64,000 bases of DNA, taken from the NCBI GenBank assembly GCA_021904315.1, contig CM038923.1, forward strand, positions 17,552,038 through 17,616,037. Direction: 5' to 3'. Of this stretch, positions 37,620 through 47,526 are shown one piece after another; position 1 is the first letter of the stretch; each line of letters starts with the position of its first letter. Origin of the DNA: Sphagnum magellanicum (taxonomy: Eukaryota; Streptophyta; Sphagnopsida; Sphagnales; Sphagnaceae). The notes beneath the pieces are model-generated. The model was not told the DNA's origin and did no database searches. It saw nothing but the letters and a program-made list of their open reading frames with translations. Made by a program: the position numbers and the translations under genes.

Positions 37620-38035
37620 AGAAGGTATGCGCTCCACAAGGCAGAGAATTGAAGAGCGAGCAAGGAAAGAAAGGCAAAACAAGAAAGCAATCTTGAAAAT
37701 TAGCACCGTGAAGAGCTCCAAAAAACTCCAGCCGATTCTCTCAGCACTCCACAAGAAAGGTATGCACTCCACAAGGCAGAGAATTGAAGAGCGAGCAAGG
37801 AAAGAAAGACAAAACAAGAAAGCAAGCTTGAAAATTAGTGCCGTGAAGAGCTGCGAAAAACTCCAGCCGATTCTCTCAGCACTCCACAAGAAAGGTATGC
37901 ACTCCACAAGGCAGAGAATTGAAGAACGAGCAAGGAAAGAAAGACAAAACAAGAAAGCAATCTTGAAAATTAGTGCCGTGAAGAGCTGCGAAAAACTCCA
38001 GCCGATTCTCTCAGCACTGGGGACGAGAATGCAAT
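37620..38035. repeat. 135-bp tandem repeat, three units (one unit in copy B)
   Basis: GGTATGC marks units at 37624, 37759 and 37894, an exact 135-bp spacing. Each unit contains AGGCAGAGAATTGAAGAGCG and CTCCAGCCGATTCTCTCAGC. Copy B has a single unit (56730-56880). The array lies in the probable leader exon of the AP2-like gene. Since 135 is divisible by three, both strands show 45-residue repeat ORFs; the minus-strand frame has no ATG, so I do not call a protein. Confidence 0.85.
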
Positions 38036-38654
38036 CCACAATCTAGAAGCCAGGGAGTTGAAGAGAAAGAGCGAGCCCCGGAAAGGAGGGAAGGAAAGCA
38101 AAGCACGGGAGCAAAGCAACGGAACGCGGACAAAAACGCGCGAGCTTCACAGAGACGAACGAGAGTGTGTGTGTGCCAAACGACAAGAGCAACGCTGCTA
38201 CAGTAATTGTTTCGTCCTTTTTTACCTTGGTGGTACTTCTTATTGGTTGAGAGCGTGAGGGGTGTCCCACACCATTTTACCATACAGGAACAAAATTCCG
38301 GATAAATAGGTAAATTATAACTTTGAACCAAGTAAATTAATTGTCTTGGTGCCAACTGGAACTTTCAACATCAAGTGTTTTTTTTTTAAAAGGGATTTTT
38401 TTAATGTAACCTCATTTAACAGAAATGGTGATGATCTGAAGAAAGATTTAGCCAAATCTGGATATCAACCAAATGTGGAGTAAAAAAAATTTCAATCAAC
38501 CTCCTATGTTTGTGGCTACACACTGAAAACCAATTATCGGAATTTGGCACTTTTTTTTTCTCCCCCTCCATCTCTCACTTTTGACATGGAAACCTTCCTA
38601 AATCACTTCATTTTCAAATTCTTGATTTTTGATTTTGCATTTTGGTGAGAAGTG

Positions 38655-39010
38655 CTTGTAATTGTCACATCATTATAGTCCAAATTCTCACAAACCCCTT
38701 CTATTCTTCAAATGTGAAAAGCTAATTAATTCCATTTGCACTAATCACTTGCATTGTTTCAACCTTTGCAAATGACTTTGTTATAAAATATGTATAATTG
38801 TCACATCATCCTAATCTCATCCCCAAATTCTCACAAATTTCTTTTATCCTTTAAATGCAGAAAGCTAGTTGATTCCATTTGCACAAACCACACGCATTGT
38901 TTTGTCTCCTGTAAATGACCTGTTCGTGAAATATTTGAAATTGTCACATCATCGTAGTCCTATCCCGGGATTTTCACAAACCTCTCTTACTTCTCAAGTG
39001 CATAAAGCCA
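38655..39010. repeat. About 140-bp tandem repeat upstream of copy A, three units (two in copy B)
   Basis: ATTGTCACATCAT begins units at 38661, 38797 and 38940, each followed by TTCTCACAAA-like, TTCCATTTGCAC and GCATTGTTT phrases. Copy B has two units (57525-57720). It lies about 0.6-1 kb upstream of the probable transcription start. Confidence 0.75.
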
Positions 39011-39368
39011 ATTTTGGCCCTGAAAAATAGACAAAGAAAGTACACAATTGAAGGTGAAGATTGATTAATATAATATTCATTGATGAACAATGAACACAAA
39101 AATTAAAGCTTTAGTCCATCAAGGATGAAATAAGTTGCAGACCTAAGCATACAATTACTTAAATAAAATCCCATTCCCAAGTACTGCAATAGAAGGCAAG
39201 ACATTCAAATTCTAAGAATTGCATTTATATAGGAGTTCAACGAATGTCTTCGTGCAATTGTGGCAACAAAATTTGTGCCTTCAAATTAACATTCTTTTTG
39301 TTTGCCTTTTCACTTTGAAGGATCACAATGAACATGCTCCTCACATATACATTCCTCTTAAGTTGTAG

Positions 39369-40472
39369 TGTGACCGGTTATGGGGTGGCCAAACGGAAAC
39401 CTAATTATGGCTATTGAGTTTGGAAATCTGATCTTTTTGGTTTAAGGGTTTGAGAAATTAAACCCGCCGGAAAAACGGATTTAATGAAGGCGGCCATTTT
39501 ATGGATTTGGGGACTTGAACTTGTAACGGTGCATGGGAAAGCTTGAGCGGGAAGCCAAGCAGGTAACGGCTGGAATTCTGGAGGTAGGAGGGCGATTTGG
39601 ATTTTGGAGGACTAGCAGATGGAGGGTGGGATTTTTCTCTCGGGTTGTTCTTCATGCAGCTGCTTAGCTTGTTGCTGATTTTCTTCCGCTACGCTAGTAT
39701 CATGCTGAGCGGCTGTGTAATCTTTTGATGCAATTAGCATGGAAGGTGGCGTCGAGGAATGATGAGAGCTCTAAGGGGTCCGAGCCTTAGATGTGTGGCA
39801 GGTAGAAGAGAGGGAAAGGATCTGTTAGCGGAATGTGTTTCTGTGGGGATTTGTTTGCATCTGAGTTGTGGTCAACAGAACATTATTTTGTGGAGAATGA
39901 GAGGTAGGAGGGGTCTGTGCCTGCTGATCTGTTGTGTGGACATGATGGGGCTGTCATTGTGAGAGGATTCGTTGTGAGCTTGGTTTACTGTTGGTCCGCG
40001 TCCGCGATCTCAGAGGGTGGCTGTTAGGTTTTTGGGTGCTGGGTTTCAAAATGTGGAGAGTGAGAGTAGTGTATAGAGGTAGTGGAGGGATGTGGTTTAG
40101 TGACTCGAGGGACCGAGTGAACACGAAGGGATCTGACCTCGAAGGCATCACCGGAAGTTCCTGTTGCAACTAAGAGGATGTGCATTGTAGATCGGACATG
40201 AAACAGTCCTCGGTTTGTTAATCTGATTTAAGGCACAAGGATCTGCTCCCTGTGATCCGACGTGTTGATCTTTATTTTGAGCAAATCATTTTTTTTGTTG
40301 AAGAATCAAGCGTTGTGTGTTGATGAGTTCTATAGATTGTTAGAGTGGAGTGTGGTGCAGGTCAGAAGATCAGGGAACTCAGATCCGGTTTAGGTCTGTA
40401 AGCTCACCATGTCTGGTTGTCTCTGTGTTTCTGCATAGCTCTCTCTCTCTAACTCTCTCTCCTCTCTTTTGG
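39369..40472 (+). repeat. 5' LTR
   Basis: Starts TGTGACCGGTTATGGGG and runs to CTCTCTCCTCTCTTTTGG, where the primer-binding site begins. It matches the 3' LTR almost throughout. ORFs of 60-71 codons repeat identically in both LTRs and are not considered genes. Confidence 0.85.
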
Positions 40473-40484
40473 TATTAGAGCAGG
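40470..40484 (+). other. Primer-binding site (initiator-Met tRNA type)
   Basis: TGGTATTAGAGCAGG follows the 5' LTR and differs by one base from the TGGTATCAGAGC start typical of plant retrotransposons primed by initiator-Met tRNA. Confidence 0.7.
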
Positions 40485-40738
40485 TTCAGGTTTGGTAACA
40501 TCAGTAGAACCAGTAGATGTCTAGATATAATGATAGTTGAAGTATCATATCTTCATCAAGCAGGGGGAGGTTTTTAATGCAGAAGATCAGCCTCCTAGAA
40601 AGAGACGGCTGCTTTCAGCTGTTGTGAGGGTTGAAGACGAACAAGACACTGTTGGAGAAAAGGAAAAGGAGAAGAAGGGACTTCTCGTGTCTCTCATCGT
40701 TTACTTCGAGCACAAAATCATAAGAGTAGAAGCCGAGC

Positions 40739-40966
40739 AGGGACGGCGTCGACAAATTCAGTGGCGGTAGCAAGCCGCATGTTGCCACGGGATCTTTTTT
40801 CGCGGCCAAGGATGCGTATCGCAAGCATCCCGTCATCAACAATAACCTGAGACACCCCACTCCAGGGCTGGGCATCGCGCTGGCTGCGTTCGGCGTCTAT
40901 TTGTTTGTGGAGGGTATGACATCGAAGTTGGCTAGCTCTCCGGCCAAGAAGGAATATCATCACTGA
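40739..40966 (+). pseudogene. NDUFB3-like: Captured host gene fragment: complex I subunit NDUFB3 (B12)-like
   Basis: Reading from 40748 gives 72 codons to a TGA at 40964-40966 without a stop. The product contains VATGSFFAAKDAYRKHP, then NLRHPTPGLGIALAAF and GVYLFVE, and ends KKEYHH. RKHP..(x).RH..PGLGI..AAF.VYL..E is the signature of the small single-membrane-span NDUFB3/B12 subunit of mitochondrial NADH dehydrogenase, and the length is about that of the plant protein (~70-75 residues). No intron interrupts it and the base composition is more GC-rich than its surroundings, so it looks like a captured mRNA. The codon at 40739 is AGG where an ATG might have been, and the frame is closed by TAG just upstream. 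It lies in sense orientation ahead of gag. Host origin is inferred from similarity; the parental gene is not in the window. Confidence 0.8.
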
Positions 40967-41079
40967 ACAACTCAAGAGTCTCAACCGGGACTGGAAGGAT
41001 GACAAGTCCCCAGGGAATGGACGAATTGTTCTGGGGGCGGGAGTACGAAGATGTTAACGATTAGGCATAGAGACTTACC

Positions 41080-41830
41080 ATGGCTGCGGAGGTGCGGGAC
41101 CTCAACGCAGATAAGTTGTTCAAGATCGCGAAGTTGAACTTAAGGGGCAGAGCCAAAGAATGGTTTAGGAGGTTGCAACCAGCGCCTGCTGATTGGATTG
41201 AGTTGCGCAATTTGATTGTGCAGAAGTATGGAAACATTAATGTTGATGACATCCGAATGAAACTGGATGCCATCAAGCAGGAACCTAAAGAAAGAGTTCA
41301 AAAGTATTTTGAACGTCTCGATAAGTTGTTTCAGAGGGGCTGAATACAGGGTGCAGAGCAACGCAGACGGTTTTTGGCCATATTAAGGCCTGAAATCCGT
41401 AAGTTGTGCGTGGTAAGGACGTTTGCAAACATCGAGGAGTTAATGGGTGCTGCAATTGAGGTGGAAAGGGTGTTGGGTGAGCTTGGTGAGACGCCATTTG
41501 AGCCTCTTAAGGAGGAGTAGGAAGAGGGGACCGAAGAAACTATAATGGAGAAGCAGGTCACTGCGTTCAATGAGACGTTGGTCAATTTCTTCAGGGGGAC
41601 TGCACATAATCCAAAGGCATCATCTTCTTCCACTATCATAGGAGGATGCTAGATCTGCAAGGGAGGGGACCATTTGGCCACCACCTGTCCAAGGCTGAAT
41701 GAAGCACGGCCAAAATGTGCAAAGTGCGGTATGCTTCATAAGACAGAAAATTGTGGAGTCAAGTGTACCTACTGCTCAGGTCTGGGACATTCTCAAGACA
41801 GATGTTGGAAGAAGCCCAAAGATGGGAAAT
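41080..41830 (+). pseudogene. gag: gag (capsid/nucleocapsid), interrupted
   Basis: The frame starts near an ATG at 41080 and encodes a retrotransposon gag core (GRAKEWFRRL, IVQKYGN, KERVQKYFERLDKLF). It meets a TGA at 41341, continues in the same frame (FLAILRPEIRKLCVVRTF), and meets TAG codons at 41518 and 41650. The nucleocapsid has three zinc knuckles: the first is cut by the TAG at 41650 between its first two cysteines; KCAKCGMLHKTENC and KCTYCSGLGHSQDRC follow. Stops in otherwise conserved coding sequence show decay after insertion or mobilisation in trans. Confidence 0.85.
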
Positions 41831-42229
41831 CACATTCTGGAGCAGCGAACTTCTTAGAGGTGTTGCTCAATGATGAACTGGCAACTCTACAACAACTCAA
41901 CAAATTGTGTGGGAGTGAGAACCTTTTCGCTCACATGAGGATACCCAGAAGGAGAGTACTTGTAGAAGTAGCAGCGGGGGGGGTTGATCCAACCCTTCAA
42001 ACTGTGGGAGATGGGCTTGGTGCCGACCGAAATGCTGCAGTCAGGTCCAAGATCCTCTCACACTTCATAAAAGGCAAAATCTCTCTCACACCTATGGAAA
42101 CCATCCTGATGATTCCAGGAGAACTGGAACATCTGGAAAGCTTAGTGAAGCTAGCTAGGAGAAGGAGGGATTCGAAAGCAAATGAGAATCAGGTGTCGTT
42201 AGTGTCTACAATTCCCATGCTGAGGAAGA

Positions 42230-42570
42230 TCTGCATCAACAAGACCCATCGAAGCAAGACTCTACATCTACTTGTGGAGATCAACAATTATATTGTTGAA
42301 GGATTGGTGGACACAGGAGCCTCCATGTCCGTTATGGCAACTGCCGTCGTAAGGGAACTAGGAATGATGCATCTAGTCACTGGATCAGAGACCTACAAGA
42401 CCGCTTTGGGAATCATCACACAGGCTCTTGGCAGAATTGACGAAATACCAGTGAAGGTCGGGGGAGTCCAATGCACCATGACATTCATGGTGGTTGATAC
42501 GGACAGCTATGATGTGTTACTTGGTCTAGATTTCCTCATAAAAATTGGGGCCATTATGGATGTGGAATGA
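42230..42570 (+). pseudogene. pol: pol: aspartic protease region
   Basis: GLVDTGASMSVM carries the DTGA catalytic motif of retropepsins, followed by the hydrophobic YDVLLGLDFL segment with the expected spacing. The frame closes with TGA at 42568 before reverse transcriptase, so pol is not continuous. Confidence 0.85.
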
Positions 42571-43259
42571 GGTTTAATCCAGGTGAGGCATGGACCAAGT
42601 GCTAACGTGGAGGTATTACCTTTGACAATGGTGAATCTGTTGCAGAGGATCAATTCGGAGACTCTGATGCAAGAGTCTGCGACTATCTGGTAGAGCACAT
42701 CCACCAGTGACAATCCTGACTGGGAGACAGATCAGGATCGCGCGATTGTGATCAAGGATGATGCTGCGACCACCTCAGATTTTGATATAGGTACTGATGG
42801 TAATGAGCATGGTGAGTCGGTGTCTAATCCATTGAGGCAAATTGATCATGAGGATGAATTTGGAGATAATGAATTGGAGAAGCTAGTGACATCAAAGGGG
42901 CCGCCAGAGATTCTGCAACTAATATTACAGGAACAGGTTGATGGCTTCATGAATGAAAAAGTCACGGATGCAGATGATTACACAGATTGGATGAGGTGGG
43001 TGGCTAATGCAGAGCAAAGCAGATGAGCCAGTGTGAAAGCACGCCTGATGCTGCTGTGACACTTAAGCTATAGTAACCCGGCCTAAGGGACAATTCATCA
43101 ATTCTGACGCTATTGCAAGCTGTCCAGATGAAGGATGGCGACTCTAGTTGTAGTACCACTGAGCTATTGAGGTCATCCAGCCATGACGAAATGGGCACTA
43201 GATGGAGGGAAATCTGTCAGCGAATTAATATGATAGCAATTTGGATGAGGGAGGATAGC

Positions 43260-44608
43260 AACAACTCTGGAAGACTCTGGAACGATACCGGGATGTTTTT
43301 GCTTGGAACAAGGGTGAGTTGGGTTGTTGTACCGTTGGGGAACATTTTGTGGATACGCAAGGGTTTCCGCCTTGTAGAACATCTCTTAGTAGACTGTCCT
43401 ATTGGGAAGAGGCCGAAGTGAAGAGGCAAATCGACATTTTGGTAGAATTGGGCAAGATGAGGCCCAACAATTCTGAATATGCATGTCGAGTTACTTTACC
43501 AGTAAAGAAGGATGGGAGCAGGTGTTTCTATGGGGACTACCGACCACTCAACACACAAACACGACATGACTCATTTCCAATGCCATTCGTGGAAGATGTG
43601 ATTGATCAGCTGGGGAGCTCAACATGGTTTACTACTCTAGATTTGCAATCTGGCTTCTAGCAGATTCGAATGGTTCCAGAAGATGTGAAGAAGACTGCTT
43701 TGATCACCAAGACCGGATTGTATGACTGGACGGTCATGCCATTTGGTTTGAAGAATGCGACAAGCACGTTCACCATAACTATGTCAGAGGTCTTTAAGGA
43801 TTTGGGCAGCAAATTCCTGAAGGTGTTCGTGGATGACCTCAACGTCCACAGCGGAAGTTGGGGAGAGCATCTTCAGCATCTGGATATGGTTCTGTGCAAA
43901 CTCAGGGAAGTGAATCTCAAACTAAACCCGAACAAGTGTTGCTTTGCTGCAAAAAATATTACATTCCTAGGCCATGTTGTTAGTGAGAGTGGCACCAGAC
44001 CAGATCCTGGTAAGATTGAGGCAGTTCTACATTTTCCCCAACCAAGGACGGTCACTAACGTCAGATCGTTCTTAGGTCTGACAAGGTATTACCAGAAGTA
44101 TATTAGAAGTTATGCGCGACTGGTAGCTCCACTATTCGAGCTGACTAGAAAGGATGTTGATTTTGTGTGGGATATGGGCTGTCAGCAGGCATTCCAAGCA
44201 TTAAGGACATCGCTGGTTGAGGCGCCCATCCTCATACGACCTGATTTCAAGAGATCGTTTTGTCTGGATGTTGATTGGTCACCCAAGGGGGCCGGAGCCA
44301 TTTTGTCCCAGAGAGAAGGGAAATTAGAGAAGGTGGTAGCCTATGCTAGCAAGAGTCTGATAGAGGCACAAAAGAAATTCCATCCCATGGAGGGAGAGTG
44401 TTATGCACTCATATGGGGCATCATGCACTTTAGGCAGTACTTGTATAGGAATCACTTTGTTTTGCGCACTGATCACAAACCACTCGAGTGGTTGGCAACT
44501 GTGTCTGACGCACATGGCAGCGAGGCAGATGGATTGACATGTTGTAGGACTTTAGCTTTAAGATTGTGCACCAACCAGGCCTCAGACACACTAACGTTGA
44601 TGCCTTGA
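43260..44608 (+). pseudogene. pol: pol: reverse transcriptase and RNase H
   Basis: Motifs appear in order: EEAEVKRQIDILVELGKMRP, the YGDYRPLN block, LDLQSGF, then a TAG at 43658 where the family usually has an aromatic residue or His before QIR, TVMPFGLKNATSTF, the active-site FVDD (in FLKVFVDDLNVHS), GTRPDPGKIEAV and the YQKYIR block. RNase H follows (FCLDVDWSPKGAGAILSQ, YASKSL, RTDHKPLEWL). The stop at the active-site-proximal QIR motif would truncate the polymerase. Confidence 0.9.
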
Positions 44609-44943
44609 GTTAAAATCCAGTTGGACTAGCCATGGAGGATGATGATTTTTGTGAGGAAATCCAAGACATTGGGAATGCGCAAACTGACACAAACCTGGAA
44701 GAAGGGAAGCTCCTCTTTGTTCAAACTGGCACAGAGATGGAATGGCTCGGAATCAGAAGAAAGGACAGGGAGTCAGTACAACATCATACCTGTTGTTTTG
44801 GGATCAACCACTCTATGCGCCTCAGTGACCACCATCTGTATGTGATTGACGTTATAGCTGAAGACGATCGGCCCCAGGAGCTCATTCCATGTGAGGCTGA
44901 GGACAAAAAGGGGGATGAGACTGCGTAGAGCAATACTGCTAGG

Positions 44944-46383
44944 ATGGTTCTACAGAGGAAAAGACCTCATTACTATGACAAGCAACAGCAACTGGAGCTG
45001 GTCTTGGTAGCTCAGCGGCTATTGGGAGCGGGTGAACATGATTTTCAATCCGCAGATCTTGATGAGGAGGAGGAGTGTGGAGCAGATTCGAGGAGCAGTG
45101 ACATATGGGAAGATGTCAATTGCATGGAATTGCTACAAGGAAGAGCGCTGCCTGTTACTGTTGATCCTTTGGAATCAAAAAGGGCAAGGAAGAGGATACT
45201 CAATTATCACTGGCAGGGGCAGTCACTGTACTTCAAAGGGCTGTTGGTGCCAAGACCAGCGGATCGCATGGGATTAGTAGTCCAGATGCATAAGGACCTA
45301 GGGCACTTTGGAGAAGAACGGACTTTAGCTAAAGTGTGTAGAAAGTATTTTTGGCATAACCGAACTAAGGATGTCAAAGCTGTAGTGAAGGTGTGCCAAC
45401 AGTGTCAGATGGTGAAGAGGATGGGGAGTATACGCTCTGAAGATGAAGAGTTGAAGAGCATACCTGTTTGTGACCTGTTTTATAGAGTGGCTATGGATAC
45501 TGCAGGGCCACTGCCTAAGACCAAGTCAGGCAACAGATACATCCTAGTAGTTATTGACCACTATTCGAAATGGTGTGAGGCAAAAGCTGTAGTTGATCAT
45601 GGAGCCAAGACAACAGCCAGTTTTCTAGAGGATGATGTGATCTGCAGGTATAGGGTACCCAAATTTGTGTTGACTGACAATGGAGGAGAGTGGGCAATAG
45701 AGTTTGACGCCATGTGCAAAGACTATGAGATTCATCATCAACACACTGCGCCTCAATGGCCGTAGTGCAATGGTATGGCTGAATGTCTGATCAAGACGAT
45801 CAAATATGGCATAATGGTATTGTCTGCAGTACCCAACAATGCCAATTGCTGGGATGAGCAACTGGCAAAGGTTATGTTTGGATACAGATGTGGAATTCAG
45901 TCCAGCACAAAGTTCTCTCCTTTCATGATTTTGACTGGGCGTACACCACACCTGAAGGCTGACAACTATTTACACTCATTGACTGCCGAAGTTGATGACG
46001 CTGCTGATGTGGAGACTACTACAGAACAGTTCATGCAGAAGGTGAAGTTGATTGCCAGCATTCATGAGAATGTTCTACTTAATGTAGGACAGGCGCAGCA
46101 GAAACAGAAAAGGGCCTATGCTACCAGAAAAGGGAAACATGCTTTTGAAGGTCTGGTTGTTGGTGAAACGATGGTTAAGATGAAGAAACCCGGGAAGAAG
46201 AAGGCGTTGACTACTAGCTGGAAAAGTCCATACCCGTTTGTAGCGCATACTAACGGGATTGGAAATCTTGACTTCGAAGAAGGGAGCCGGGTATGCATTG
46301 TTCAGGACGCTGATGGGAATCAGTGGGAAAGACCACGAAGGGATCTTCAAGTTTATCACACTCCACAAGGTCAGAAGAGCTGA
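44944..46383 (+). pseudogene. pol: pol: integrase
   Basis: The zinc-binding region (GHFGEERTLAKVCRKYFWHN, then VCQQCQ) is followed by the catalytic core with the D-D-E triad in MDTAGPLPKTKSGNRYILV, LTDNGGEW and CNGMAECLIKT. A TAG at 45763 sits between HTAPQWP and CNGMAE, close to the catalytic Glu. The C-terminal part (KPGKKKALTTSWKSPYPFV) resembles the usual integrase tail; no chromodomain is evident. The domain is otherwise well preserved. Confidence 0.88.
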
Positions 46384-46398
46384 GGGACTCAGCTTTTT

Positions 46399-46412
46399 GA
46401 GGAACAGAGGGG
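46399..46412 (+). other. Polypurine tract
   Basis: GAGGAACAGAGGGG lies immediately 5' of TGACACATGTGACC at the start of the 3' LTR, the position expected for the plus-strand primer. Confidence 0.65.
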
Positions 46413-47526
46413 TGACACATGTGACCGATTATGGGGTGGCTGAACGGAAACCTGATTATGGCTATTGAGTTTGGAAATATGATCTTTTTGGTTTAAGGGT
46501 TTGAGAAATTAAACCCGCCGGAAAAACGGATTTAATGAAGGCGGCCATTTTATGGATTTGGGGACTTGAACTTGTAACGGTGCATGGGAAAGCTTGAGCG
46601 GGAAGCCAAGCAGGTAACGGCTGGAATTCTGGAGGTAGGAGGGCGATTTGGATTTTGGAGGACTAGCAGATGGAGGGTGGGATTTTTCTCTCGGGTTGTT
46701 CTTCATGCAGCTGCTTAGCTTGTTGCTGATTTTCTTCCGCTACGCTAGTATCATGCTGAGCGGCTGTGTAATCTTTTGATGCAATTAGCATGGAAGGTGG
46801 CGTCGAGGAATGATGAGAGCTCTAAGGGGTCCGAGCCTTAGATGTGTGGCAGGTAGAAGAGAGGGAAAGGATCTGTTAGCGGAATGTGTTTCTGTGGGGA
46901 TTTGTTTGCATCTGAGTTGTGGTCAACAGAACATTATTTTGTGGAGAATGAGAGGTAGGAGGGGTCTGTGCCTGCTGATCTGTTGTGTGGACATGATGGG
47001 GTTGTCATTGTGAGAGGATTCGTTGTGAGCTTGGTTTACTGTTGGTCCGCGTCCGCGATCTCAGAGGGTGGCTGTTAGGTTTTTGGGTGCTGGGTTTCAA
47101 AATGTGGAGAGTGAGAGTAGTGTATAGAGGCAGTGGAGGGATGTGGTTTAGTGACTCGAGGGACCGAGTGAACACGAAGGGATCTGACCTCGAAGGCATC
47201 ACCGGAAGTTCCTGTTGCAACTAAGAGGATGTGCATTGTAGATCGGACATGAGACAGTCCTCGGTTTGTTAATCTGATTTAAGGCACAAGGATCTGCTCC
47301 CTGTGATCCGACGTGTTGATCTTTATTTTGAGCAATTCATTTTTTTTGTTGAAGAATCAAGCGTTGTGTGTTGATGAGTTCTATAGATTGTTAGAGTGGA
47401 GTGTGGTGCAGGTCAGAAGATTAGGGAGCTCAGATCCGGTTTAGGTCTGTAAGCTCACCATGTCTAGTTGTCTCTGTGTTTCTGCATAGCTCTCTCTCTA
47501 ACTCTCTCTCCTCTCTTTTGGTGACA
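46413..47526 (+). repeat. 3' LTR
   Basis: Matches the 5' LTR from TGTGACCG (46420) through CTCTCTTTTGG. It has seven extra bases (TGACACA) at its left end and ends TTTTGGTGACA before the GTAG flank. The 5' LTR lacks both. Confidence 0.85.

Larger units (their letters stand above)
39369..47526 (+). mobile_element. Ty3/gypsy LTR retrotransposon, decayed, inserted in copy A
   Basis: Two LTRs of about 1.1 kb flank an internal region with an initiator-Met-type primer-binding site, gag with CCHC knuckles, then aspartic protease, reverse transcriptase, RNase H and integrase in that order, which is diagnostic of Ty3/gypsy. The flanks show GTAG (or GTAGT) on both sides, and the unoccupied site is preserved in copy B near 58079-58083 as GTAGTATTACGTC. 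Several in-frame stops make the element non-autonomous now. By eye the LTRs differ at only about a dozen positions. A host gene fragment (NDUFB3-like) sits between the primer-binding site and gag. Confidence 0.95.

Noticed and set aside
37597-38046. 149-codon ORFs on both strands with three 45-residue repeats
   Set aside because: They arise from a stop-free 135-bp tandem repeat in the probable leader exon. The minus-strand frame lacks an ATG, and the single-copy version in B shows no conservation as a protein.
39458-40173. Small ORFs inside the LTRs (65, 67, 71 and 60 codons)
   Set aside because: They are identical in both LTRs, overlap on opposite strands and have no domain; typical LTR noise.
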